Assembly: GCA_028285655.1 (NCBI GenBank)
Contig: JANQOT010000164.1
Span: 1-53,983, forward strand
DNA: 53,983 bases
Source of the DNA: Gammaproteobacteria bacterium
GTDB lineage: Bacteria > Pseudomonadota > Gammaproteobacteria > UBA4575
Direction: 5' to 3'
A program made the translations under genes and the position numbers. The notes under the pieces are model-generated. The model searched no databases, was not told the DNA's origin, and saw only the letters and a program-made list of their open reading frames with translations. Each line of letters starts with the position of its first letter. Positions within the stretch are counted from its first letter, which is position 1. Positions 1 to 9,039 of the stretch are shown in pieces.

Positions 1-716
1 AGGACCCTGATGTCTGCGTTTTCATCTGCACTGTACTTGGTTTTCAAACTCTCAAGTAATTGACGTATTTCTGGATAAAGAGACCCTGATAAACTGTTAA
101 TTGCCTTTAACTGAATTTCAACATTATTTGATTGTGCGTCTGCAGCCGCGATACTGACATTCATCAACTCTTGTACTTCAGGGTCTTTCTCGCTCGGAAC
201 GGCAGCTCGAAGCACCTCGATTGATGAAACACTCGGGTTCTTTAATATATTTCGCGCTGCATTAATACGCGTATTTTTGTCATCACTGTATATTGTCAGC
301 ACTGCGAGCTTTTCATTGAGCAGCCCTCTGAGCTTATTATTGATTCCGACTTTCTTATATATTTTCCTCAATTCTTTTTTAGACTTTTCACTTATTGCTT
401 CATTCGTGATCGGATGTTTTATTTCATACTCTTTTGGTTTTGTTTCTTCGACAATAACAATACTTTTCTCTTTTTTGTGATAAAACAAGTTTCCTTCGAG
501 TAAAGCTTTTAATATAGCTGTAGCTGCAGGACTTTTAGATTCTGCGATAGACTCTATTGCAGCCGTTTTATCATCGAAACTTTTTGATAAAAGTAGATTA
601 AAATCATTACTAAACGAATTTTCCGCAGATTGCCCTCCTTCTTCACCAAATACTTTTTCAGTTAAGCCACCGGCAAATAGGAAACAAATCATCAAAACTG
701 AAAATAAGTGTTTCAT
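1..716 (-). CDS. urtB: Urea ABC transporter permease UrtB, N-terminal soluble/HEAT-like extension (partial, runs off left edge)
   Basis: Manual reverse translation from CAT at 714-716 gives an open frame MKHLFSVLMICFLFAGG...SFDDKTAAIESIAESKSPAATAILKALLEGNLFYHKKEKSIVIVEE... to the window edge; lies directly downstream of urtA. Absent from the ORF track because it has no stop in the window. Confidence 0.8.
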   Translation of the reverse strand, partial: MKHLFSVLMICFLFAGGLTEKVFGEEGGQSAENSFSNDFNLLLSKSFDDKTAAIESIAESKSPAATAILKALLEGNLFYHKKEKSIVIVEETKPKEYEIKHPITNEAISEKSKKELRKIYKKVGINNKLRGLLNEKLAVLTIYSDDKNTRINAARNILKNPSVSSIEVLRAAVPSEKDPEVQELMNVSIAAADAQSNNVEIQLKAINSLSGSLYPEIRQLLESLKTKYSADENADIRV

Positions 717-746
717 GTCGATTACGCTTAGTGAATTTTGTTAGAA

Positions 747-778
747 ACTAGCCACTCTTACGTTAAAGAGTGGCTAGT
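747..778 (-). terminator. 13-bp perfect stem / 6-nt loop hairpin between urtA and urtB (attenuator or mRNA-stabilising hairpin)
   Basis: ACTAGCCACTCTT-acgtta-AAGAGTGGCTAGT; no strong U-tract on the minus strand. Confidence 0.6.
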
Positions 779-819
779 GTTGATTAGTTAATGTATTAAC
801 TTAGAAAGTGGAAAGGCAA

Positions 820-2103
820 TTAGAAATTTTGCCCAGAGCACTTTTTGGTTTCAGTGTTGTAGTTACCGCACTTAATTGGATCTGTCCAATCTGCAATAAT
901 GACTTTACTTTCAGGTAACCAGTCGGTCCAGGCATCGCCGACCACTTCACCATCTGTTGACCAGACAATATCAAATTGACCGTCATCCTGAATCTCACCA
1001 ATTAACACTGGTTTTGAAAGGTGATGGTTAGTATTCATCACCGCAGTACCACCTGTAAGGTTCGGAACTTCTATACCGTACATAGCGGAACGAACCTTAT
1101 CTACTTCAGTGGTGCCGGCTGTAGTGACAGCTTCAGCCCACATCTTGAAACCAATGTAGGTTGCTTCCATCGGATCGTTAGTAACTCTTTCATCGTTTTC
1201 GATAAATTCATGCCAAGCATCGATGAACTTGTCGTTTTCCTCAGACTCTGCACTCATGAAGTAATTCCATGCAGCAAGGTGACCAACCAGGGGTGCCGTG
1301 TCGATACCTGATAATTCCTCTTCTCCCACAGAGAAGGCAACTACCGGAATATCTTCTGCAGAAATGCCCTGATTCCCTAGTTCTTTATAGAACGGCACAT
1401 TGGCATCGCCATTAATAGTCGAAACTACTGCAGTCTTTTTCCCTGCTGATCCAAATGACTTAATGTCTGAAACAATTGTTTGCCAGTCAGAATGTCCAAA
1501 TGGAGTGTAGTTAATCATAATATCTTCTTCAGCCACTCCTTTCTGCTTTAGGTAGGATTCAAGAATTTTATTTGTCGTACGCGGGTATACGTAATCTGTA
1601 CCAGCTAAAACCCAACGTTCGGCCCCTACTTCATTCATAAGATAATCTACCGCGGGAATTGCTTGCTGATTTGGCGCCGCGCCAGTATAGAAAACGTTTT
1701 TGGAAGACTCTTCACCTTCATACTGAACAGGATAGAAAAGCAATCCATTTAATTCCTCAACGACAGGCAGGACTGATTTACGAGAAACCGAAGTCCAGCA
1801 ACCGAACACAACATCGACTTCATGCACCTCGATCAATTCGCGCATTTTTTCCGCAAATAACGGCCAGTCTGATGCTGGATCAACTACCACAGCTTCCAGT
1901 TCTTTGCCAAGTAGTCCGCCTGCTTTGTTTTGCTCTTCAACCATCATTAAGACAGTGTCTTTTAAAGTGGTTTCACTAATCGCCATCGTCCCCGAAAGTG
2001 AATGTAAAACACCGACTTTAATCTTATCTGCCGCCAGCCCCAGTTGTGGCAAGAACGCACATGCCACAATCAACGCTGTAACAACTGATCTTCTAAACAT
2101 CAT
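820..2103 (-). CDS. urtA: Urea ABC transporter substrate-binding protein UrtA
   Basis: Signal peptide; KIKVGVLHSLSGTMAISETTLKDTVLMMVEEQNKAGG, FGCWTSVSRKSVLPVVEELNGLLFYPVQYEGEESS typical of UrtA. Confidence 0.95.
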   Translation of the reverse strand: MMFRRSVVTALIVACAFLPQLGLAADKIKVGVLHSLSGTMAISETTLKDTVLMMVEEQNKAGGLLGKELEAVVVDPASDWPLFAEKMRELIEVHEVDVVFGCWTSVSRKSVLPVVEELNGLLFYPVQYEGEESSKNVFYTGAAPNQQAIPAVDYLMNEVGAERWVLAGTDYVYPRTTNKILESYLKQKGVAEEDIMINYTPFGHSDWQTIVSDIKSFGSAGKKTAVVSTINGDANVPFYKELGNQGISAEDIPVVAFSVGEEELSGIDTAPLVGHLAAWNYFMSAESEENDKFIDAWHEFIENDERVTNDPMEATYIGFKMWAEAVTTAGTTEVDKVRSAMYGIEVPNLTGGTAVMNTNHHLSKPVLIGEIQDDGQFDIVWSTDGEVVGDAWTDWLPESKVIIADWTDPIKCGNYNTETKKCSGQNF

Positions 2104-2191
2104 TTTTGGCTCCTAGATAATTACAATTAACGACTTGCCCAACTTGAATGAGCGTTTATCTACACAAGAATGTGTATCTGCACTAATGCAA

Positions 2192-2207
2192 TGCATCCCG
2201 CGTGCCA
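2192..2207 (-). promoter_or_regulatory. Candidate sigma54 (-24/-12) promoter upstream of urtA
   Basis: Minus strand reads TGGCACGCGGGATGCA versus consensus TGGCACGNNNNTTGCW: one mismatch, GG/GC spacing correct, about 90 bp upstream of the urtA start. Confidence 0.75.
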
Positions 2208-2313
2208 GAAATGAATCGATATTAATTATGATAGATAATTCATATACTTATTTGATGTAAGGAATTTAAAGCTCAAACCGGGAAAACTTCGTGTATACAT
2301 TATTCGCACAAAA

Positions 2314-2333
2314 TTAGTGCATTCATGCACCAA
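2314..2333. promoter_or_regulatory. 20-bp palindrome upstream of the sigma54 promoter (candidate enhancer-binding-protein site)
   Basis: TTAGTGCATTCATGCACCAA; perfect inner GTGCAT-TC-ATGCAC. Confidence 0.45.
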
Positions 2334-2602
2334 AATAGCTCTGTGTACTCCAATAAAGTTTATTGTTCTCAAAGCAATCGATGTTTCGATTTTTTGGCTT
2401 TTTATGAACTCAATTTTTGGCGTTTATAATGTACGCTTCTACCGCACCAGACCGACCGTGAGACGGTCAAGCAATAATTAAATTCAACCTGATTTTGATT
2501 CGAAAATTCCGACGTTTAATGTAATTAATAACAGATTTTTCTAATTCTGAATTTCATATAGCATTCAGGCTATCGTTAACATTCCGAGCTGGAAAATAGA
2601 TC

Positions 2603-3271
2603 ATGAAACTGAACAATTTGTTAGATGGATTCCTGAATAGTGGCGCTTCAACAGGATTAGCAAGCGGCCTGGTCGGCGGCCTTGCAGGATCGTTATTGAC
2701 AACCAAGACAGGTCGAAAGATCGGTAAAAATGCGCTTAAGCTCGGTGGAGCCGCCGCAGTGGGCGCAATCGCTTACGGTGCTTACAAAAAATACACCGCG
2801 AAGCAAACTGATAACGGCACGCAAAAGACAAGCATGGAAAGTGCAGCAGAATTCCAAAACAATGATGCAAATTTTTTCCCGGCAGAAGATGACGCGGAAG
2901 CAATCCATGAGTTTGAGCTGATATTAGTAAAGGCAATGATCGCGGCAAGTCGCGCGGATGGCCAGATAGAAGTAGCCGAAACTCAAAATATATTCAAGCA
3001 AATTCGTTCCTTTAAGCTGGATGAAGAAACAGAATTTAAATTAATGAGCCAAATTCACCAGCCGACAAACATCGATGAGCTAATAGAATCTGTCAATACT
3101 ATCGAGTTAGCGAGTGAAATTTATACAGTCTCACTTCTGGTGATCGAAGAAGCGAACGAAAGTGAAAGAGAGTACCTGGCGATGCTTGCAGACCGACTCA
3201 AATTGCCAAATGAGCTGGTTATCGCAATTGAAAATGAGGTTGATAGTCAAAAACATCGGCTCGCGGCATAA
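2603..3271 (+). CDS. DUF533/TerB-like (YebE-type) protein
   Basis: Gly/Ala-rich N-terminus followed by VKAMIAASRADGQIEVAETQNIFKQI, TerB-like helical domain. Confidence 0.8.
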   Translation: MKLNNLLDGFLNSGASTGLASGLVGGLAGSLLTTKTGRKIGKNALKLGGAAAVGAIAYGAYKKYTAKQTDNGTQKTSMESAAEFQNNDANFFPAEDDAEAIHEFELILVKAMIAASRADGQIEVAETQNIFKQIRSFKLDEETEFKLMSQIHQPTNIDELIESVNTIELASEIYTVSLLVIEEANESEREYLAMLADRLKLPNELVIAIENEVDSQKHRLAA

Positions 3272-3283
3272 GTAAGTTACCGG

Positions 3284-3556
3284 ATGATGAATGCTTTTGC
3301 ATACAAAGCAACCCTAATAGTATTGCCCGCAGCATTGCTGGTAAGCGATTTGTTTGTAAAAATAAACGCGGCTATATTGTTTTCCAATGATCGTGGCTTT
3401 CAGACGGAAACGAGTGCTTATAGCGATCATTCGGCAAACTCCGAATCCGGTAAGTATATTGAGAACAAAGAATTCGAAGAATTCAAACAAAGAAAAAGCG
3501 AATGTTCGATTTACGCGACAAACCCACAAAAGTACTTCGGCTGCATGGAAAACTAA
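3284..3556 (+). CDS. Hypothetical small secreted/membrane protein
   Basis: ORF 12 bp after the previous gene, N-terminal hydrophobic segment; no family recognised. Confidence 0.4.
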   Translation: MMNAFAYKATLIVLPAALLVSDLFVKINAAILFSNDRGFQTETSAYSDHSANSESGKYIENKEFEEFKQRKSECSIYATNPQKYFGCMEN

Positions 3557-3638
3557 TAAGCGATTCCAATAAGTATCGATTAGAAGCAAGGTTTACGCAC
3601 TAGCTTTTGCAATGCTGCGGTTGGTTTAGATGTAATTG

Positions 3639-4118
3639 CTAGAATTGCGCCTCATAACTTTCTACGTGCGCATACACAGTATGGGTACCGTCTTCTTTTA
3701 TCAGCAGAATATCGTAGGGCGAAAATTTATTTTCAACTTCCATACCAGGACTGCCGACAGGCATTCCCGGAACTGTCAATCCAATCGCCCCTTCTGGCTT
3801 TTCCAAAAGAAATTTGGATATAAATTTTGCAGGGATATGCCCTTCGAATACATACTTGTCCTGATATACGCCTGTATGACAGGAGCGAATTTGCGGAGCG
3901 ACACCACGCTCTGTCTTAATCGCATTTAGCTCGCTTATTTCCATATTGTGAGCATTTACCTGAAATCCAAGCTCTTCCAGATGTTCAACCCATTTGTCAC
4001 AACAACCGCACTGCTGATTTTTATATACAGACAGCGTTGTGCCGGCATTTTCAGCCAAACTGAATGAAGTGCTCAAAAGCAGCACGATTAAGACAATCGC
4101 GAAATGAAATTTTTGCAT
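3639..4118 (-). CDS. DUF411 metal-binding protein (periplasmic)
   Basis: Signal peptide, YKNQQCGCCDKWVEHLEELGF, GVAPQIRSCHTGVYQDKYVFEGHIPA, GMPVGSPGMEV. Confidence 0.9.
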   Translation of the reverse strand: MQKFHFAIVLIVLLLSTSFSLAENAGTTLSVYKNQQCGCCDKWVEHLEELGFQVNAHNMEISELNAIKTERGVAPQIRSCHTGVYQDKYVFEGHIPAKFISKFLLEKPEGAIGLTVPGMPVGSPGMEVENKFSPYDILLIKEDGTHTVYAHVESYEAQF

Positions 4119-4265
4119 TTATAAAAATCTCCGTGGGAATACATTTTTGCTTAAATCAGCATATCGCAAGACTCAAACAATTCTGCCCGTCACCAGACTA
4201 TCGGAATAATTTACAGAATATAGTGCATTAATTGCCGAATAACGCCACAATTCCGTTCGCGTGTT

Positions 4266-4562
4266 CTACTTTGGCCAATCCAAATCAAATGGGTAGGGAC
4301 GATCTTCAGTATTAAATGTCAAATACAGGATAATTTGATTTGTATATGTGGCCAATGATTTTCCGAACGCCTGTAATTTTTCGTTGGTTTCGCTTGTGAA
4401 TAACACCCACAAAAATTGTACGACTACAACCGCACCTACTACTATTCTGGAGATAGAATAAAAAAAGGTTACGATTAACATAAACACCAGGCGCATCCAG
4501 ATTGATTTAGATTTCAGGTTTTTTGCTAATGGAGATTCCTCGGCGGTAACAGTTTCGTTCAT
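4266..4562 (-). CDS. DUF4389 family membrane protein
   Basis: 98 aa, IWMRLVFMLIVTFFYSISRIVVGAVVVVQFLWVLFTSETNEKLQAFGKSLATYTNQIILYLTFNTEDRPYPF. Confidence 0.8.
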   Translation of the reverse strand: MNETVTAEESPLAKNLKSKSIWMRLVFMLIVTFFYSISRIVVGAVVVVQFLWVLFTSETNEKLQAFGKSLATYTNQIILYLTFNTEDRPYPFDLDWPK

Positions 4563-4839
4563 TACTATTCCTCATAAATAAGCTGCTAAATATACTTCTA
4601 AGATTTAGGCATTTATTTAGATTTCAAGGGGCAATTTTGGTTCAAAAGATTAGATGCTCGATTGAACCGACTTTCAGATTACGATTTTCAGCCGTTTTAA
4701 GCTTACTGCTTAAGCGTGAAAAATCTGGTGTCTGATCCTGGGGACCGAGAATTGATAATGAGGATAACTTCAATGAAATCAACGATATACCTGTTGCAGC
4801 GCTGCACAGGCTTATGCGCTCCTGTGCCGTTTCACGGAT

Positions 4840-5277
4840 TTAGTCCATGACGCATATAGTGTTAGTAAAACTGGTCTGGGCGGTAATCGAGTTTTTTATC
4901 AGGCACTGGTTTTCCGCCTTGGTTAAAAGTCTCAGTCCTTTTTGTTCATTTGCGCCGTTTGCCAACCGTAAAGTCGCATTCACCTCTATATGCGTAAACC
5001 GATTAATTCCCTCGACTCGATCCAGCACTCCTTCGGATTTACACGCCAGCTCAATCCATTGAAAACCAGAAGCTTCCGCTATCGCTCGAAAGGTCAAAAT
5101 TAAACAATCAGCCACCATTGCCGTAAAGAGTTGTTCCGGGGACCAATGCTCGCCGGTACCGTTAAATTCTTTCGGCTCTGCAATCAACAGAGAAGGACAA
5201 CTTCTTGAGTTTGTAATAACCGCACCAGAGACTTCACCTGTCGCGGAAACTGCATATTGATGCGGAAAAGATTTCAT
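4840..5277 (-). CDS. OsmC family peroxiredoxin-like protein
   Basis: GTGEHWSPEQLFTAMVADCLILTFRAIAEASGFQ; both expected Cys positions present (ADCLILT and NQCLIKN). Confidence 0.85.
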   Translation of the reverse strand: MKSFPHQYAVSATGEVSGAVITNSRSCPSLLIAEPKEFNGTGEHWSPEQLFTAMVADCLILTFRAIAEASGFQWIELACKSEGVLDRVEGINRFTHIEVNATLRLANGANEQKGLRLLTKAENQCLIKNSITAQTSFTNTICVMD

Positions 5278-5280
5278 CGG

Positions 5281-5514
5281 CTACGCTTGATTCAAGGATG
5301 TTGAAGTTGGCGAAATAAGTAGCGCCTCAGCTTCGAGCCGCTTGTTCGAACCAGCAATCGCGCTTTTTTTACTGCTCTCCGCGACGATCAGCTCGCCTAC
5401 TAATTTATTGATAAGTCCGAGCTTGATAAGCTTTGCGTCTTTGTCGCTAATTAAACAAGTTTTTTTAGTCTTAACCATAAGTTTCCACCTTCTAAGAATT
5501 AATATGCCTTCCAT
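5281..5514 (-). CDS. Hypothetical protein, 77 aa
   Basis: ORF 3 bp upstream of the OsmC gene, same strand; no family recognised. Confidence 0.3.
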   Translation of the reverse strand: MEGILILRRWKLMVKTKKTCLISDKDAKLIKLGLINKLVGELIVAESSKKSAIAGSNKRLEAEALLISPTSTSLNQA

Positions 5515-5785
5515 GGCCGCTGCAATACAAAAAAACAGCGAATCCCTTAAAAGTTTCTATGTAAAAGTAGCTATAATTATAAAAAACGCCGAACACATTC
5601 CGATAACAAGCATTGTTGTATCAATATAAAAATTACATTCTATCGATTTTCCGCATATTTTATTCATCTCATATTCCTCTAAATTATTAGTACAGTCGAT
5701 TTAAATCTGTGCAACTTAAAAAGTTTTACCTCTTGATCAACCTTTACCGGACCGGATTCGTCACCCTGCGTAAATTCCCCTCTGT

Positions 5786-5812
5786 AAAAAGGGCCCCCGG
5801 AAATCGAGGGCC
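5786..5812 (-). terminator. Rho-independent terminator of the alkB-like gene
   Basis: Minus strand GGCCCTCG-atttc-CGGGGGCC then CTTTTT; 8-bp GC-rich stem. Confidence 0.75.
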
Positions 5813-5869
5813 AGGCTTGGGGGAAACACACCTGTTAAACAACATAAATGGTGTGACTTAGGAGACACT

Positions 5870-7003
5870 TCAGGCTGCAGCTTTCATCTGGCGCGCGATC
5901 TCCAATTCTCCTTCGCTCGCCATTTCGCGATCCCATTTCTCAAGTTGTTCGCCGATATATCTTTTCCACACAGGTGGCATTAACGTTAAGGCAAACAAAG
6001 AGAAGTAACCGCGGCCGCAATTTGGAGCACCTACTTCATCCAGTTCCCAAAAATGCGTTTCACCGCGGTCGTGATGATCTGCCTGACGACCGATTTCAAT
6101 AAAGAACCAGCTGGTAAATGCAGTGCTATTGTCCCAACTGTGGCGATAATCTATGGGTTGGCCTTTTTCTCGAATCAATCCGTAATGCTCCAGGTAATTT
6201 AAAGTTTCCAACTCAAAGTTGGAAATCACCCACAGAACGGCCAAACAGCCAACACCTACCCAACCTCCGGCAAACCAAAACAGTGCGACGGTTGGAAAAC
6301 TCATGGCGTAGCCGCGTATCCAGCGGTTTTGCCAGGTCAGAAACGGCAAACCCAATCTCTGTAAACGATTTTTTTCCATCGTAAATAAAAACTTGCTCTG
6401 CCCTAATCCGGACAAAGGTAGATGAGCAAAAACACTGCGGCCGCGAGGCGCGGTTGCAGGATCGTCTTGATGGCCCAATTCCAGATGATGGTTATACACA
6501 TGCGCATAACAAAAATGCGCTTTGCCGCTGAGCGCCATCATCCAGCGCGCGATTACAAAACTGAATCCTTTTGTATGAGCGAGTTCGTGACCGTAAATTA
6601 TGCCGATACCGGCAAAAATTCCGGCAGAAATCGTGGCCCCTAAAAGTTGTGTGCCGGTGATTCCGTCTTGAATCGCTAATCCAAGCAGTGTCGATTCCGC
6701 GACCGGAACACCCGTAGTGAATTGAAACACACGCCAGGCAAGTACAATTTGCAACAAAACAAATGCGCCTAACATGCCGTACATTAAGCCGTTTTGCAGG
6801 CCCGGATTAGCGTAGGTGTTTCCCGCTTCATCGAATCCGGCACCCGGTGTTTGAGTACGGATTAACGTATCCATGATCACTCCGACGCCCAGCAGCACAA
6901 CGCCGCTCCAGACCCAGGGTCCACCCGCAACGATTCCGAAAATTGCGGCCAGAATCAGTAGCGGTGCCGTGCAATACCGAGCATTGATTAGCAGTTTTTT
7001 CAT
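5870..7003 (-). CDS. AlkB-like membrane diiron monooxygenase (alkane/xylene monooxygenase family)
   Basis: HELAHTKG, HVYNHHLELGHQDDPATAPRG, NYLEHYGLIRE, QADHHDRGETHFWEL; strong SD AAAGGAGG before ATG. Confidence 0.85.
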   Translation of the reverse strand: MKKLLINARYCTAPLLILAAIFGIVAGGPWVWSGVVLLGVGVIMDTLIRTQTPGAGFDEAGNTYANPGLQNGLMYGMLGAFVLLQIVLAWRVFQFTTGVPVAESTLLGLAIQDGITGTQLLGATISAGIFAGIGIIYGHELAHTKGFSFVIARWMMALSGKAHFCYAHVYNHHLELGHQDDPATAPRGRSVFAHLPLSGLGQSKFLFTMEKNRLQRLGLPFLTWQNRWIRGYAMSFPTVALFWFAGGWVGVGCLAVLWVISNFELETLNYLEHYGLIREKGQPIDYRHSWDNSTAFTSWFFIEIGRQADHHDRGETHFWELDEVGAPNCGRGYFSLFALTLMPPVWKRYIGEQLEKWDREMASEGELEIARQMKAAA

Positions 7004-7208
7004 TACAGGCCTCCTTTATGCCTTGTACATAAACTCATGTTGAGCTTGATCGTACGGATAATGTGAGGCTTGATCCAATAATATACAGATTTTGTATAGG
7101 TAAAAGCGGCGCTTATGCTGTATTTTATATGTACATCGAGAGCCACTTGGTTTGAGTTTGAAATACGCCTGATACAAAAGTCGTTAGCAGACAATCAGGC
7201 AGCAGGTT

Positions 7209-8240
7209 TCAATCCAGATATATACTTACGCACAATCCCGGGGGGGTGTTTTCGATCTTTATTTTCGCCCCGTGCAGTTTTAATACCGCTTTTACCAGAC
7301 TAAGACCGAGGCCGGAGCCTTCTTTTTGCGTTTCTGATTTATCCCGGTAAAACCGATCAAATACTTTATCGATAGATTCTTCCGGAATTCCGGGACCGTT
7401 ATCGGTAATCGTAATTTTGCGATTATTTCCTGAGTCCGTGATCGCAACCTTTATGTTTCCATTTTCCGGCGTGAATTTAATTGCATTATCCAGAATGTTT
7501 GCGATCACTTGAAAAAACAAATCTCTGTCACCAACGTAATTAATCGGCAAGGTTTCCACTTCTATTGTTTGTTCTTTGTCCTGCGCTAGTGGCGTATAGA
7601 ATGCAATAGCATCAATCACTACTTTTTCTAAATCAAATGACTTAAATTTTGTACTTTGCCGACCGGACTCAATGCTGGAGAGACTCAGCAAGGCATTAAA
7701 TGTTTTCAATAGTCCATCTACTTCCTGAATTAATGCAATCTTTTCTTCCGCACTTTGATCTGATTTCTCCAGTTTATTTCTAAGTCGCGCAAGTGGTGTT
7801 CTCAAATCATGGGCAACTGTATCTGTTATATGCTGTACACCTTCCATGAGAATCTCAATTTTATCCAGCATTTCATTTAATACACCAGACAGATAACTCA
7901 GATCGTCCCAACGTGAATCTATCGTCAATCTTTTGCTTAGGTCGCCCGTTTTAATAATTTCATTTGCAGTATTAGCCATTCGATTTATTCGAGTAACTAC
8001 GAATACGCTTACCAAGTAACCCAAAACTGCCACAAGGAGTAACGAAACGATACTGGCAATACCAAGAGATACTAAAAAACCGTAGTCTAGATAGTTCGGA
8101 TTCTGACGAATCAGAAAGAAAATAGATAAACATAGAGTAATAAGCCCGACCGCAAGTAATATCGCGAACAAAGTCGCTACTTTGAAGCTGGAGCTCTTCC
8201 TGTAATATCTACGAATCTTCAATGATATAGCCTGCGCCAC
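7209..8240 (-). CDS. Sensor histidine kinase (HAMP, HisKA, HATPase)
   Basis: Two TM segments, TVAHDLRTPLARLRNKLE H-box, DNGPGIPEESIDKVFDRFYR, GSGLGLSLVKAV. Confidence 0.93.
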   Translation of the reverse strand: MAQAISLKIRRYYRKSSSFKVATLFAILLAVGLITLCLSIFFLIRQNPNYLDYGFLVSLGIASIVSLLLVAVLGYLVSVFVVTRINRMANTANEIIKTGDLSKRLTIDSRWDDLSYLSGVLNEMLDKIEILMEGVQHITDTVAHDLRTPLARLRNKLEKSDQSAEEKIALIQEVDGLLKTFNALLSLSSIESGRQSTKFKSFDLEKVVIDAIAFYTPLAQDKEQTIEVETLPINYVGDRDLFFQVIANILDNAIKFTPENGNIKVAITDSGNNRKITITDNGPGIPEESIDKVFDRFYRDKSETQKEGSGLGLSLVKAVLKLHGAKIKIENTPPGLCVSIYLD

Positions 8241-8886
8241 GCACAGTTTTAATTAAATACTGCGGCGACTCTTTGTTAATTTTTTGTCTCAGATGACTTA
8301 TATGAACATCAATTACGTTGGTTTGCGGGTCAAAATGATAATCCCACACATATTCCAGTAACATAGTGCGTGTAACTATCTGTCCTTTGTGACGAAGCAA
8401 ATACTCAAGCAATTTGAATTCTGTGGTTTGAATAGGGATTTCTATATCTTCGCGACTAAGTTTTCGCGTCAAAAGATTAAGTTGGATATCTTTTGCGGAT
8501 AAAGTTGTTTCCTTCTCGACTGCCGGCCTGTTTCTTCTATTCAATGCTTCGATACGTGCAATAAGCTCGGAAAAAGCAAAAGGTTTTACCAGATAGTCAT
8601 CTCCGCCCACACGCAATCCTTTTACTCGATCGTCTACCTCTCCGAGTGCACTAAAAATTAGTACCGGAGTTAAATTTTCCGCACCACGAATCGTTTTTAT
8701 AATGGTAAGGCCGTCGACGCCGGGCAACATACGATCCACTAAAATTACATCATATTTTTCACTGGTAGCCAGATATAAACCGTCAGTACCATTAGTTGCA
8801 GCGTCAACCGTGTGTCCCATTTCAATCAGCCCTTTGGTGACGTATTCCAAAAGTTCTGTATCATCTTCTATGCAGAGAATTCGCAT
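8209..8886 (-). CDS. OmpR/PhoB-family response regulator (QseB/PmrA-like)
   Basis: MRILCIEDDTELLEYV, DVILVDRMLPGVDGL, VKPFAFSEL, winged-helix C-terminus; overlaps the kinase start. Confidence 0.95.
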   Translation of the reverse strand: MRILCIEDDTELLEYVTKGLIEMGHTVDAATNGTDGLYLATSEKYDVILVDRMLPGVDGLTIIKTIRGAENLTPVLIFSALGEVDDRVKGLRVGGDDYLVKPFAFSELIARIEALNRRNRPAVEKETTLSAKDIQLNLLTRKLSREDIEIPIQTTEFKLLEYLLRHKGQIVTRTMLLEYVWDYHFDPQTNVIDVHISHLRQKINKESPQYLIKTVRGAGYIIEDS

Positions 8887-8962
8887 GTTTGCTTACGGTG
8901 CTAAATGGTTTGAAATCGTGGGTAATTATGCGGTTCAATCCGCAGCGATTAGATTAAATATT

Positions 8963-8990
8963 CTTAATGTATGCTTAATAAACACTTAAT
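8963..8990 (+). promoter_or_regulatory. Three direct CTTAAT repeats with exact 11-bp periodicity (PmrA/QseB-type operator)
   Basis: CTTAAT at 8963-8968, 8974-8979, 8985-8990 in the divergent region between the response regulator and the 9040 operon. Confidence 0.7.
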
Positions 8991-9039
8991 TGAGTTGCAT
9001 ATATATTAGTCAACATCTACCGTTTTCTCACTAACTTTT

